A stretch of DNA of 52,663 nucleotides from Anaerolineales bacterium (GTDB lineage Bacteria > Chloroflexota > Anaerolineae > Anaerolineales > Villigracilaceae), in NCBI GenBank assembly GCA_016932715.1, contig JAFGCG010000035.1, forward strand, positions 1-52,663, given 5' to 3'. Both the position numbers and the translations under genes were made by a program. The notes beneath the pieces were generated by a model that was not told where the DNA came from, did no database searches, and was given only the letters and a program-made list of their open reading frames with translations. Positions 1 to 7,208 of this stretch are shown here, one piece after another (position 1 is the stretch's first letter; each line of letters begins with the position of its first letter).

Positions 1-12
1 CCTATCGCCGGG

Positions 13-56
13 TTACGATCTGAGTAAACATCCCTGGGTCACGATCTGAGTAAACA
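13..56. repeat. Tandem terminal-type repeats, probable right end of an insertion sequence
   Basis: Two 18-base direct copies (13-30 and 39-56) share the core ACGATCTGAGTAAACA and differ at one base. Read from the right, the outer copy begins TGTTTACTCAGATCGT, so the element would end in TG/CA, as many transposons do. Spaced internal copies of the terminal repeat are typical of IS21-like elements. The transposase would lie left of the window, so this is an inference from the end alone. Confidence 0.4.
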
Positions 57-73
57 GTACAGATCTTGTCTAT

Positions 74-112
74 GAATGTGCCCTTTTTGCCGAAAGGGCA
101 CATTCCCTTTTA
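74..112 (+). terminator. Hairpin terminator-like structure
   Basis: A perfect 13-bp stem (74-86 with 93-105) encloses a 6-base loop and is followed by a short CCTTTT tract. It could end a transcript entering from the left of the window. Confidence 0.5.
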
Positions 113-490
113 ATTGGCGCTACTTTATCACTTCTTTCCCATACCGTCAACTCTAGACAACAAAAGAACCATCTTCCCTTTCATTCCAGCCAGAAAGGGG
201 CGCAGCAATCCGAAACAGTTCTATCCATGATCGTAGACACAGTTATCCATCAGGTATTGGGCTATTTCTCCTTTTGCCATCATCCTCCCCCAACTACTTC
301 CTGGATCAGGAATACCATTTATTGTCTTACCAGCCCCGTTTGGACCGGGAAACCAAAAATATTGCACCCTTGACTTCGAAACTCAAATCGACGACAGCCT
401 TGATCTTGCCGTATGATTTGGAAAGATACTTCACTCAAATCACACCTGCGAGCGACCGGTTTGCCGAGACATCCATTTGCTCTACTCCTT
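113..490. other. Intergenic region with no supported gene
   Basis: Short reading frames occur on both strands, but none has a ribosome-binding site or a recognisable product. The stretch lies between the possible IS end and the stop codon of the first leftward gene. Confidence 0.5.
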
Positions 491-898
491 CTAGGAATCG
501 AAAGCAGGACACCGGAACACCAGCAAAACAACCAGAATGGCCAGGTTGATGAGAATGCCAACTCCGCCTTTGTTGTCGAGATGTTGGAAGCCAGCATCCC
601 AAAGCAGCAAGAAAACCATGGATGAAAATATGGCAGTGCCCACAACCAGAGCGCGCCACCAGGTTTGCTGGAAGAACACGCCTATGCCACCGGCAATAAA
701 TCCGATGGCAGCCAGGATCAATAAAATACTTGCCAGATTTCTGATCATTGCATCGCCCAAAACCTTTGAGAAAGCCCAAGAGCCGCTTGGCCAAACCATC
801 CCAGGTTGCAACTCGAAATAGTGGGCACTCTTACCAAAGTACAGCAGATGGACCAGGCCATGAAGCACAAAGAATACGCCAAGTAAGATGCTGAGCAT
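491..898 (-). CDS. Small four-helix membrane protein of regulatory module 1
   Basis: The product is 135 residues with a very hydrophobic N-terminus (MLSILLGVFFVLHGLVHLL) and about four membrane segments in all. I do not recognise the family; the HGxVHLxYF start recalls DoxX-like or small stress membrane proteins, but that is weak. The ATG at 898 is chosen because AAGGAG lies 7 bases before it; a longer open frame upstream overlaps the preceding gene and lacks such a site. It is the last gene of the leftward operon that follows the LuxR regulator at 1972-4725, 38 bases after the gene at 937-1611. Confidence 0.75.
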   Translation of the reverse strand: MLSILLGVFFVLHGLVHLLYFGKSAHYFELQPGMVWPSGSWAFSKVLGDAMIRNLASILLILAAIGFIAGGIGVFFQQTWWRALVVGTAIFSSMVFLLLWDAGFQHLDNKGGVGILINLAILVVLLVFRCPAFDS

Positions 899-936
899 GA
901 AATTTCTCCTTTCGATAAAACGATTCATCTGGCAGT

Positions 937-1611
937 TTAAGAACTTCGTTCCATACGTCCCAATTCGTGACCGAAACCAGCGATGAAAGACAGGGCGTAC
1001 AGAATAGCAGCCGTCAGCACAAAGAGCATGGTGGTGTCTTGGACTGCGACAGGCTCCGTAACTCCAGGGAAATAGCCAAAAACCGCCATCTCCAACCCGA
1101 TCGTCATAACGGCTGTAGCCAGTATGAGCAGGAAAACCCACAGTTTGGACAGGAACGGCCAGGAACTGCGCGGCAGGACTTTCCGCCACCAGGTCAGCGG
1201 TTTGTCCATGCGCGTGGCAAAGGCCCAAGCTGGAATAAAGAAGGCAATCTGCCCGATGCCGCCGCCCACCAGGAAACTCAGGATGAACAATCCCAGGAAC
1301 ACAGTCCGCCCGTGTTTGGCAGGAAGGAACCAGATCGACCAGATCACAATCGCCAGACCCACGATGATAGAGGCGGTCCCGGTGGCCAGAAAGTTGGGAA
1401 TGAGGGTAAAAGCATCCTCGGTGCCAAGAAGCCAAAATCTCTGTGCTTCGCCGATGGCGTGAATGAGGAGACCATGCGTTGGTTTGTTGCCCTGCAAGAT
1501 TTCAAAAACTCCGTGATTTATTCCCGAGAATAAGCCGAAGTAGACGCCGATCGTTGTCGCGATCACGCGCGTGGCGCTCCGATTCGTAAAGGGTGACGTT
1601 TCTGCTATCAT
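937..1611 (-). CDS. Polytopic membrane protein, unknown function, module 1
   Basis: This 224-residue protein has about six predicted membrane segments, including stretches around SIIVGLAIVIWSIWF, GLFILSFLVGGGIGQ and VFLLILATAVMTIGL. No catalytic motif is visible and I cannot name a family with certainty. The start at 1611 has AAGGAAT 9 bases upstream; the longer open frame extends over the small gene to its right and was not used. It sits between the two other genes of the operon and is probably co-transcribed with them under the nearby LAL regulator, an inference from gene order only. Confidence 0.75.
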   Translation of the reverse strand: MIAETSPFTNRSATRVIATTIGVYFGLFSGINHGVFEILQGNKPTHGLLIHAIGEAQRFWLLGTEDAFTLIPNFLATGTASIIVGLAIVIWSIWFLPAKHGRTVFLGLFILSFLVGGGIGQIAFFIPAWAFATRMDKPLTWWRKVLPRSSWPFLSKLWVFLLILATAVMTIGLEMAVFGYFPGVTEPVAVQDTTMLFVLTAAILYALSFIAGFGHELGRMERSS

Positions 1612-1643
1612 TTTTACAAATATTCCTTTTGAAAAGCAGGGCC

Positions 1644-1853
1644 TTATTTGCGAAGTAGCGACAGGAGCACAAAACCCTGGTGGTGGATGTGCCGTATCAA
1701 GCCGACGAGCCCCGATTGGTCGGTGTGCACAATAAACGTAGTGGTTTCCGCATCCGTCTGTGCCACCTTCACACTGAGCGGGCTGCTTGCGTTGAAGGCT
1801 TCTTCGTCTACTGCATCTTGTAACTTGATATGGTAAGTAAAACTCTCTTGCAT
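1644..1853 (-). CDS. Small conserved protein (DQSGL family), copy 1
   Basis: The product is 69 residues with no membrane segment or signal. Its C-terminal half reads VHTDQSGLVGLIRHIHHQG and then VLLSLL. The same core occurs in two other small proteins of this window (6317-6553 and 13741-13971), each also beside a LAL regulator, so the three form one family. The N-terminal half suggests beta strands (YHIKLQD, LSVKVAQ, TTFIVHT) followed by a helix. Function is unknown; a ligand-sensing or partner role for the regulators is only a guess. The ATG at 1853 is used because a purine-rich GGAGAAGG precedes it. It is the first gene of the module 1 operon. Confidence 0.75.
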   Translation of the reverse strand: MQESFTYHIKLQDAVDEEAFNASSPLSVKVAQTDAETTTFIVHTDQSGLVGLIRHIHHQGFVLLSLLRK

Positions 1854-1911
1854 TTTCTCTGACCTTCTCCAGCAGGGAACTGCCGGTCCAAATGTATTTT
1901 GCCCCAACATG

Positions 1912-1946
1912 AAAAAGCGCAGACCACATGAAGATGTAGTCTGCGC
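1912..1946 (-). terminator. Rho-independent terminator of LAL regulator 1
   Basis: On the minus strand a stem of about 12 bp (1946-1935 with 1928-1917, one wobble) is followed by five T residues (1916-1912). It lies 26 bases past the stop codon at 1972 and separates the regulator from the next operon. Confidence 0.85.
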
Positions 1947-1971
1947 CTGAAATTGATGTAGGATTCTACGC

Positions 1972-4725
1972 TTACAGGAGCTGAAGTCCGCGTGCTTTCT
2001 TGATGGCTTGTGTTTTGTTACTGACGTTCAACTTGCCATAGATCGATTTAACATGATACCGCACCGTATTTTGGGAAATGAACAACTTCTCGCCAATTTC
2101 CTTATATTTCAGGCCTTCAGACATCGCGCGCAACACGTCCAATTCGCGCCCGGTCAACGGTTCGATCAGGGCTGCGGATCGGGTCCTGGCTGACGAAACG
2201 GGAGCAGGTCGCTCGCGGAGGGGGCGGCGCACCTCCGAAAGTGCAGCCAGGATGCGCTTGACGTAATCCAAATGAACCTCCTCAAGCTGCTTCCGTTTAA
2301 CCATCTCCATCAGGGCTTCCGCCGCGGGCTGTCCATGCTCGATGAAGACAGCGATGAAGCCTTCCGGCTCGGCCAGTTCCAACGCCTTGCGGTAATCCGC
2401 CTGGCTGGCCCCATGATCTCCTTGCACGGTGTGCATCTGGGCGCGCAGCAAAAGCGTTTCCAGCGCGAGCGAGATCAATCCGTTAACCAATGCCATATCG
2501 AGCAACTGGTCTGCCAGTTCGAGTCCATTTTTTGGTCCTGCCAGGTTTCTCCCGTCCTGAGCCTTATCAAGCAGGAAGCACAGGCTGCTGTTGTACAAAA
2601 GCCCGAGCGAATAAGACAGGTTCGGCGCCGGAGGAAGATCTGGATAGCAGAATTGGTCTCCAAAAGAAAACCCTTCGGATTGAAGTGCCCTCTCAGCAGC
2701 GGCCGGGCGATTCCGGGCAAGATCGACCCGTGTCTGATAAGCAAGCGTCTCCTGCCGGACGTAATCAGGGGTGTCCACCTGCAGCAATTCAGACGATTTC
2801 TGGATTTCCTGCGCGGCGGCATCTGGATCGCCTTCCAATAAGAAAAGACGTGCGAAAAATGTGTGGCAGCCGATGATCCCTGAGTTGTATCCACCGAGGA
2901 TGCTCAGCTGCAGGGCGCGTTCGTAAAAATGCCGGGCACGTTCCAGCTGATGCCATTGATAACAAATCTCTCCAAGAATGCCAAATATGACAGTGCTGAT
3001 CGGAGGCAGCGAACTTGATTTCTCGATTTGGGCACTCACCGGGGAGGCTGTTTCATAAGCCTGGTGCAATTGTCCATGTTCAAACGCCATCTGGGCCAGT
3101 CCGCAGGTGCTGAGCATTTCGACAATGGTGTTACCGGCAACGCGGCTCGCCTGTAGGGCACTCTGGAAGGCGTCGATCGCACGTTCATTTTTTCCTGTTG
3201 CCTGGTAAAGGGTCGCCAGACAAAACTGGGTCAGGCTGCGCACACGATCATCATCACTTGGAACGAGCTTCAAGGCTTCTTCAGCCATCGCGAGACTTTC
3301 CTGTGTTTTTCCCTGCCTGTTCAAAAGCAGAGACTGCATGACCAGCCACTCCGTTTTGAGCGATTGCCTTTCCGCTTCTTCTTCCTGAGAACCGGAAAAG
3401 AAACTCTCCAACCGCTCAAGATATGGGGAAGCTTGCACGTATGTTCCGCGCAGGAGATGCGCCCATGCCAATGCCAGATTGCTGCGTGGACTTTGGGAGC
3501 ACCAGTCCGCAGGCAGCGCCTTTACCCAATCGTTCACGGTTTTGGCATAGCCCTGCATGACCATGTCCAGGGCATAGCCCTCGAGCAGATCTACGGCGAA
3601 CGGATAATCTTCCGCGTCCAGGGCATGCTGGATGGCATCGGTCGCCATGTCAGATTCGGCAAACCAATGACCGGCGCGCCGGTGTAGTTCAGTTGTCTTT
3701 TCTGCCTGATGCGACTTTTGGAGGCTACGCAATAGGTCGGCGAACAGGTGGTGATAGCGGTACCACTCCCCCTCGTAATCCAGAGGGACCAGGAACAGAT
3801 TAGCGTGAAACAATCGCTCCAAGACAGCGCGGCTATCAACGCGACCTGTCACCGCGTTGCAAAGATCAGCGGTTAACTTGTCCAGGATAGAGGTCTGGAG
3901 CAAGAACGCCCGGATATCCTCTGGCTGTCGATCCAGGACCTGCTCGGTGAGATACGCCAGGATGTGTCGGTGGCTGCCGCTCAAATTAGCGATGAAGTCA
4001 GATGGATTGTCCTGATCACGGATGGACAAACCCGCCAGTTGCAGCCCGGCGATCCAGCCCTCCGTCTTGTCTTCCAAGACGCCGATATCTGATGGGGAAA
4101 TGGAAACCCCCATGACTTCTCTCAAAAAGCGCTCGATATCCTCCTTCTTGAAGCGCAAGTCCAACACCCGGATCTCAGTCAGGCGGTTGTTCGCCCGCAA
4201 CTGGGCAAGTGGCAGGGACGGGTCTTCACGTGTGATCAGGATCAAGCGAAAGCGTGGAGGGAAGTTCGCCAGCAAGTTCTCGAAGAATTCGAGGATGAAC
4301 ACTTCCTGGATGACATGAAAATCATCCAGAACCAGAAAAAATTCTCGGTCAAACTTTAACATATCGTTGATCAGGGTTATGCTGATGACTTCCGCCGGAG
4401 GCAGCTGCCCGGCGCGCAAAGTGCCTGCAATTTCCTGGCCGATGTGTTCATCTAGCTTTTGTAATGCAGCCAACAAATAGGCAAAGAACCGACCCGGATC
4501 GTCATCGGCGGGATCCAGCGATAACCAGGTTACCGGGAATTTCTTTAATGTGTTTACCCACTCACTGACACAGGTGGTCTTCCCGAACCCGGCTGGGGCC
4601 GATACGAGGAAGATCTGATAGCCAGACTCCAATCCGGCGTTCAGTCGCTGGAGGAGTTGTGAACGCTTGACGCTTTTTGTGAGGGAAGCAGGTTGGTGCA
4701 GTTTTGTCGCAAGCAAGGCATCCAT
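1972..4725 (-). CDS. LAL/MalT-like LuxR-family transcriptional regulator 1
   Basis: A 917-residue cytoplasmic regulator of the STAND ATPase type. It has a Walker A motif (APAGFGKTT, residues 43-51), a Walker B-like segment (FFLVLDDFHVI), a long helical TPR-like middle region and a C-terminal LuxR helix-turn-helix of about 60 residues (LTGRELDVLRAMSEG through NVSNKTQAIKKAR). Proteins of this class are ATP-dependent activators that bind an inducer through the TPR part. The ATG at 4725 is preferred; a TTG at 4740 would add five residues. The first ~45 codons are almost identical at the DNA level to regulator 2 (7209-9944), although the rest has diverged. It lies just upstream of the operon 1853-491 and is its likely regulator. 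Confidence 0.9.
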   Translation of the reverse strand: MDALLATKLHQPASLTKSVKRSQLLQRLNAGLESGYQIFLVSAPAGFGKTTCVSEWVNTLKKFPVTWLSLDPADDDPGRFFAYLLAALQKLDEHIGQEIAGTLRAGQLPPAEVISITLINDMLKFDREFFLVLDDFHVIQEVFILEFFENLLANFPPRFRLILITREDPSLPLAQLRANNRLTEIRVLDLRFKKEDIERFLREVMGVSISPSDIGVLEDKTEGWIAGLQLAGLSIRDQDNPSDFIANLSGSHRHILAYLTEQVLDRQPEDIRAFLLQTSILDKLTADLCNAVTGRVDSRAVLERLFHANLFLVPLDYEGEWYRYHHLFADLLRSLQKSHQAEKTTELHRRAGHWFAESDMATDAIQHALDAEDYPFAVDLLEGYALDMVMQGYAKTVNDWVKALPADWCSQSPRSNLALAWAHLLRGTYVQASPYLERLESFFSGSQEEEAERQSLKTEWLVMQSLLLNRQGKTQESLAMAEEALKLVPSDDDRVRSLTQFCLATLYQATGKNERAIDAFQSALQASRVAGNTIVEMLSTCGLAQMAFEHGQLHQAYETASPVSAQIEKSSSLPPISTVIFGILGEICYQWHQLERARHFYERALQLSILGGYNSGIIGCHTFFARLFLLEGDPDAAAQEIQKSSELLQVDTPDYVRQETLAYQTRVDLARNRPAAAERALQSEGFSFGDQFCYPDLPPAPNLSYSLGLLYNSSLCFLLDKAQDGRNLAGPKNGLELADQLLDMALVNGLISLALETLLLRAQMHTVQGDHGASQADYRKALELAEPEGFIAVFIEHGQPAAEALMEMVKRKQLEEVHLDYVKRILAALSEVRRPLRERPAPVSSARTRSAALIEPLTGRELDVLRAMSEGLKYKEIGEKLFISQNTVRYHVKSIYGKLNVSNKTQAIKKARGLQLL

Positions 4726-4808
4726 GACACTATATCCCAAAATATATCACGAATGTGCTGCGTATTTTTCCAGGTAAAAAGGGATTGACACCTGCAAATG
4801 AGACGATC

Positions 4809-4842
4809 AAAGGGCTTTTCCCTTTACTGAGAAAAGCCCTTT
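4809..4842. repeat. Inverted repeat between module 1 and module 2
   Basis: A perfect 12-bp stem (4809-4820 with 4831-4842) lies downstream of the gene at 4864 and upstream of regulator 1. No T tract follows on either strand, so it may be a weak terminator or a 3' stabilising hairpin for the module 2 operon. Confidence 0.5.
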
Positions 4843-4863
4843 GGATCTGCATGTCAGAGACGG

Positions 4864-5640
4864 TTATGCGGGGATAGCCTGTTTTCCTTCCGTTTTATAC
4901 TGTCGATCTCCTGACTTGTACAGTCGCAAGAAATCACGGACCAGCATAGGGAACCAGATCAGGTAGAAGGGACCGGCGCTTCTCAAGATGACCTCGGCCA
5001 TAGAGGGCAGGAAGGGGTGTAGAAGATGCTGCGTAAGGTCCAGGCCATTGCCTATGAGTCCTGCAATTGCAGTGATCTTACTGAACTCGCTGTTTCGCAG
5101 CATAATGATCGAGAGCAACATGCCAGCACCCTGCAAGAACAGCCCGGACATATAGGCACCAGAACTATTCCACATATCGGAAGCTACGATAGCCTCCCCC
5201 GCAGCCAGAATTTGCGATCTCTGGGCTTCTGTTGCTGCACCTGCATATTCTTTGCTGAGGTGGAACATCGAAAAGTCGGAGTTGGTTCCAAAGCAGAGTG
5301 CTACTGCAATCAGGGTCAGTAAACCTGCAAAGCCCGCTCCGACTGGATCGACATTTCTAAGCGCCAGAAACATACCCGGGACCAAGCCAAGATAGAATGC
5401 CACGATCAACAGGCTGAAGAGGTCGCCGCGCAAAAATGCTTCCAGCGGACTATTTTGGAATAAGGCGAAATACTCTTCCAGGCTGGCTGGCTTTCCGCCC
5501 AATGCCGCCACAACAAAGAAGTACACGATCATAATCGCCAACTGCAGGAGAGCCGCGATCGCGCTGATTTTGTAGAGTGTGATCCAGTAAGTCGTGGAGA
5601 ATTTATGAGACGCTTTTGAATATTGGTTTACGTTTGACAT
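4864..5640 (-). CDS. DUF4386-like polytopic membrane protein, module 2
   Basis: A 258-residue protein with about six membrane segments, e.g. ISAIAALLQLAIMIVYFFV near the N-terminus, LFSLLIVAFYLGLVPGMFL and FAGLLTLIAVALCFG, and a C-terminal basic tail. Overall layout resembles DUF4386 proteins, a family of unknown function often linked to regulators in Chloroflexota and Firmicutes; this assignment is from memory of the layout. The start has AAGGAAAAT upstream. It is the last gene of the leftward module 2 operon, 24 bases after the flavodoxin gene. Confidence 0.8.
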   Translation of the reverse strand: MSNVNQYSKASHKFSTTYWITLYKISAIAALLQLAIMIVYFFVVAALGGKPASLEEYFALFQNSPLEAFLRGDLFSLLIVAFYLGLVPGMFLALRNVDPVGAGFAGLLTLIAVALCFGTNSDFSMFHLSKEYAGAATEAQRSQILAAGEAIVASDMWNSSGAYMSGLFLQGAGMLLSIIMLRNSEFSKITAIAGLIGNGLDLTQHLLHPFLPSMAEVILRSAGPFYLIWFPMLVRDFLRLYKSGDRQYKTEGKQAIPA

Positions 5641-5664
5641 CTTATTTTCCTTTTGTGCTTTTTT

Positions 5665-6327
5665 CTAATCGACCTGCTTGGCCAGCAGTGGGTACAAGTT
5701 TTCGGTCCAAGAACGGACCGTTTTAAAGTTGCGAAAGTCCATTGTGGGGATCAGACGCGCCAGCAAATCTGGCAGCATAAGTGCAGCGCCACGGCGGTCG
5801 AACTTTCCAGCAAAATAAACTTCGTCTACCGCATGAAGCAAAGAGCGCACCTGATCCACAAATGAGTGTCGGGCTTGGGTGCTCGCAGGGTCATTCCCCA
5901 GATTGGTGATATGGACGGTAAACAGCGCCACCGGAACATCGTTGAGAGCATGCTGGTTGGTTTTAACAAACTCCACTGCTTCCGGCAGCCAGTTGCCATG
6001 GCGTACTGCACTACCAAGAAGCACCGCTTGATAATCGGCGATTTGTGGGTTTTCCCGGACCGGCCGTACATCGACTGGTATGCCTTGAGTTTCCAGTGTT
6101 TTGCCAATTTCAACTGCAATTTCGGCAGTGGAACCCAATCCGCTGGCGTAGACTACCAGGATACGATTGGACATGTTTTTTCCTCCAAAAAAAGTTGATG
6201 GCAGATCGACTTCCGATTCATCGATGGGGATCGCAGCGCCGACCCCGCAAACCGCCATACTTGCGGCTGCTGTGGCGAGACAGCCGATTTTGAGAAAATT
6301 CCTGCGAGAGACAGATTTATGGGACAT
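5665..6327 (-). CDS. Flavodoxin-fold protein with Tat signal, possible dual start
   Basis: The full-length product is 220 residues. The N-terminus carries a twin-arginine signal (SRRNFLKIG followed by an Ala-rich hydrophobic stretch). After it comes a flavodoxin domain starting MSNRILVVYASGLGSTAEIA, whose phosphate-binding loop fits FMN-binding long- or short-chain flavodoxins and HemG-like protoporphyrinogen oxidases. The ATG at 6327 has AGGAG upstream and overlaps the previous gene by 11 bases. A second ATG at 6174 has a perfect GGAGG 7 bases before it and would give a 169-residue cytoplasmic form, matching the paralogue at 14726 that has no signal. Both forms may be made. The electron partner is unknown. 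Confidence 0.85.
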   Translation of the reverse strand: MSHKSVSRRNFLKIGCLATAAASMAVCGVGAAIPIDESEVDLPSTFFGGKNMSNRILVVYASGLGSTAEIAVEIGKTLETQGIPVDVRPVRENPQIADYQAVLLGSAVRHGNWLPEAVEFVKTNQHALNDVPVALFTVHITNLGNDPASTQARHSFVDQVRSLLHAVDEVYFAGKFDRRGAALMLPDLLARLIPTMDFRNFKTVRSWTENLYPLLAKQVD

Positions 6328-6553
6328 GTGATTCTCCTGATTGTTCCAGGTTGCTGCTGATAGACAGAAACACAAGGTTGCGAGTGTGCAGGTAGCGCAG
6401 CAGTCCAATGAGCCCGGATTGATCGGTTCGAACGATACATTGCGTGGTGCCGTCCTTGGGTGTGACGACCATCTTGATCGGGCTGCTGGCGTTGATCGTC
6501 TCTGCACTGACATGCCCGGCAATCTGAACGAGATAGAGTCTGGTATCGCTCAC
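6317..6553 (-). CDS. Small conserved protein (DQSGL family), copy 2
   Basis: A 78-residue protein starting at GTG 6553, two bases after the stop codon of the previous gene, with GAGGAG correctly spaced upstream. Its core VRTDQSGLIGLLRYLHTR is clearly homologous to copy 1 (1644-1853), including the preceding NASSPIK segment (NASSPLS in copy 1). It ends 11 bases inside the flavodoxin gene, so translation of the two is likely coupled. It has no membrane segment and its function is unknown. Confidence 0.8.
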   Translation of the reverse strand: MSDTRLYLVQIAGHVSAETINASSPIKMVVTPKDGTTQCIVRTDQSGLIGLLRYLHTRNLVFLSISSNLEQSGESHVP

Positions 6554-6555
6554 GG

Positions 6556-7056
6556 TTAGACGCTCCTCTTTTCTTCGCGCAGCTTTTGGAGCGTAAAGAT
6601 GTAAATGAGGATCCCCACCATGAGTGTTCCATATTCTCCGATGTTGATTCCAAGTTGCGTACTCCACAGTCCAAGACCAACGGTCGGTGAACCATCGAAG
6701 AGAAGTGATAGACCGGTGTCGCCGGGAAAAGCTGCGGTCATGGGATGAGAAATGAAATCTATGATCCAGTGACTGAAGACAAGCGCCCCGATGACCAGGC
6801 TGGTGTAGCGATCCCTGCTGACCAGCATCATGAGAAAACCGGACAGCAGCGACCAGATCACTGCCATCAAGAGTCCGTGCGACCAGGGATTGGTCGTGGA
6901 AGAGTCGAGAGCGGGCAATTGTTCGATCCCTGCAAAAAAGAAAATCCCCCAGACTATATCGATCACATATGCAGCGATCAATAGAATCCAGACCGGGACT
7001 TTAGGCGCAATTCGTTTGCTCGCCAGTGCGACGCCTGCGTGTGCTAAGGCTGCCAT
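6556..7056 (-). CDS. Membrane protein resembling YdjM/DUF457-type metal-dependent hydrolases
   Basis: A 166-residue protein with about four membrane segments. Histidine and aspartate residues at membrane borders (AALAHAGVAL, YVIDIVW, NPWSHGLLM, SHWIIDFISH) match the pattern of the YdjM/YbcI family of inner-membrane putative hydrolases. No activity is established for most of that family. The start has GGAGGT upstream. It is the first gene of the leftward module 2 operon, directly after the region 7105-7201 that contains candidate operator repeats. Confidence 0.75.
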   Translation of the reverse strand: MAALAHAGVALASKRIAPKVPVWILLIAAYVIDIVWGIFFFAGIEQLPALDSSTTNPWSHGLLMAVIWSLLSGFLMMLVSRDRYTSLVIGALVFSHWIIDFISHPMTAAFPGDTGLSLLFDGSPTVGLGLWSTQLGINIGEYGTLMVGILIYIFTLQKLREEKRSV

Positions 7057-7106
7057 TTCGACCTCCGTAACAGAATTGAGAGTGGTTCATCGATGAGACG
7101 ATCTTC

Positions 7107-7201
7107 ATGATGTGCGCTCATTCTAGCGAAAGCACATCGCGCAGTCAGCGGGCGAAAGTGTAGTTTTTTCGGTTTTCAGGAAAAAAGGGGTTACTCGAAA
7201 G
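7107..7201 (-). promoter_or_regulatory. Candidate operator region for the module 2 operon
   Basis: The block (G/T)CGAAAG recurs at 7126, 7152 and 7195; the last two continue as GTGTARTTTT. A separate 7-bp inverted repeat (GATGTGC and GCACATC, about 16 bases apart) covers the first block. The region lies between regulator 2's stop codon and the first gene of the operon, where a regulator site is expected. No clear promoter was identified. Confidence 0.35.
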
Positions 7202-7208
7202 TGTAATT

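Noticed and set aside
967-1533. A 188-residue plus-strand frame
   Set aside because: It is antisense to the membrane protein gene at 937-1611 and has a low-complexity, highly charged product.
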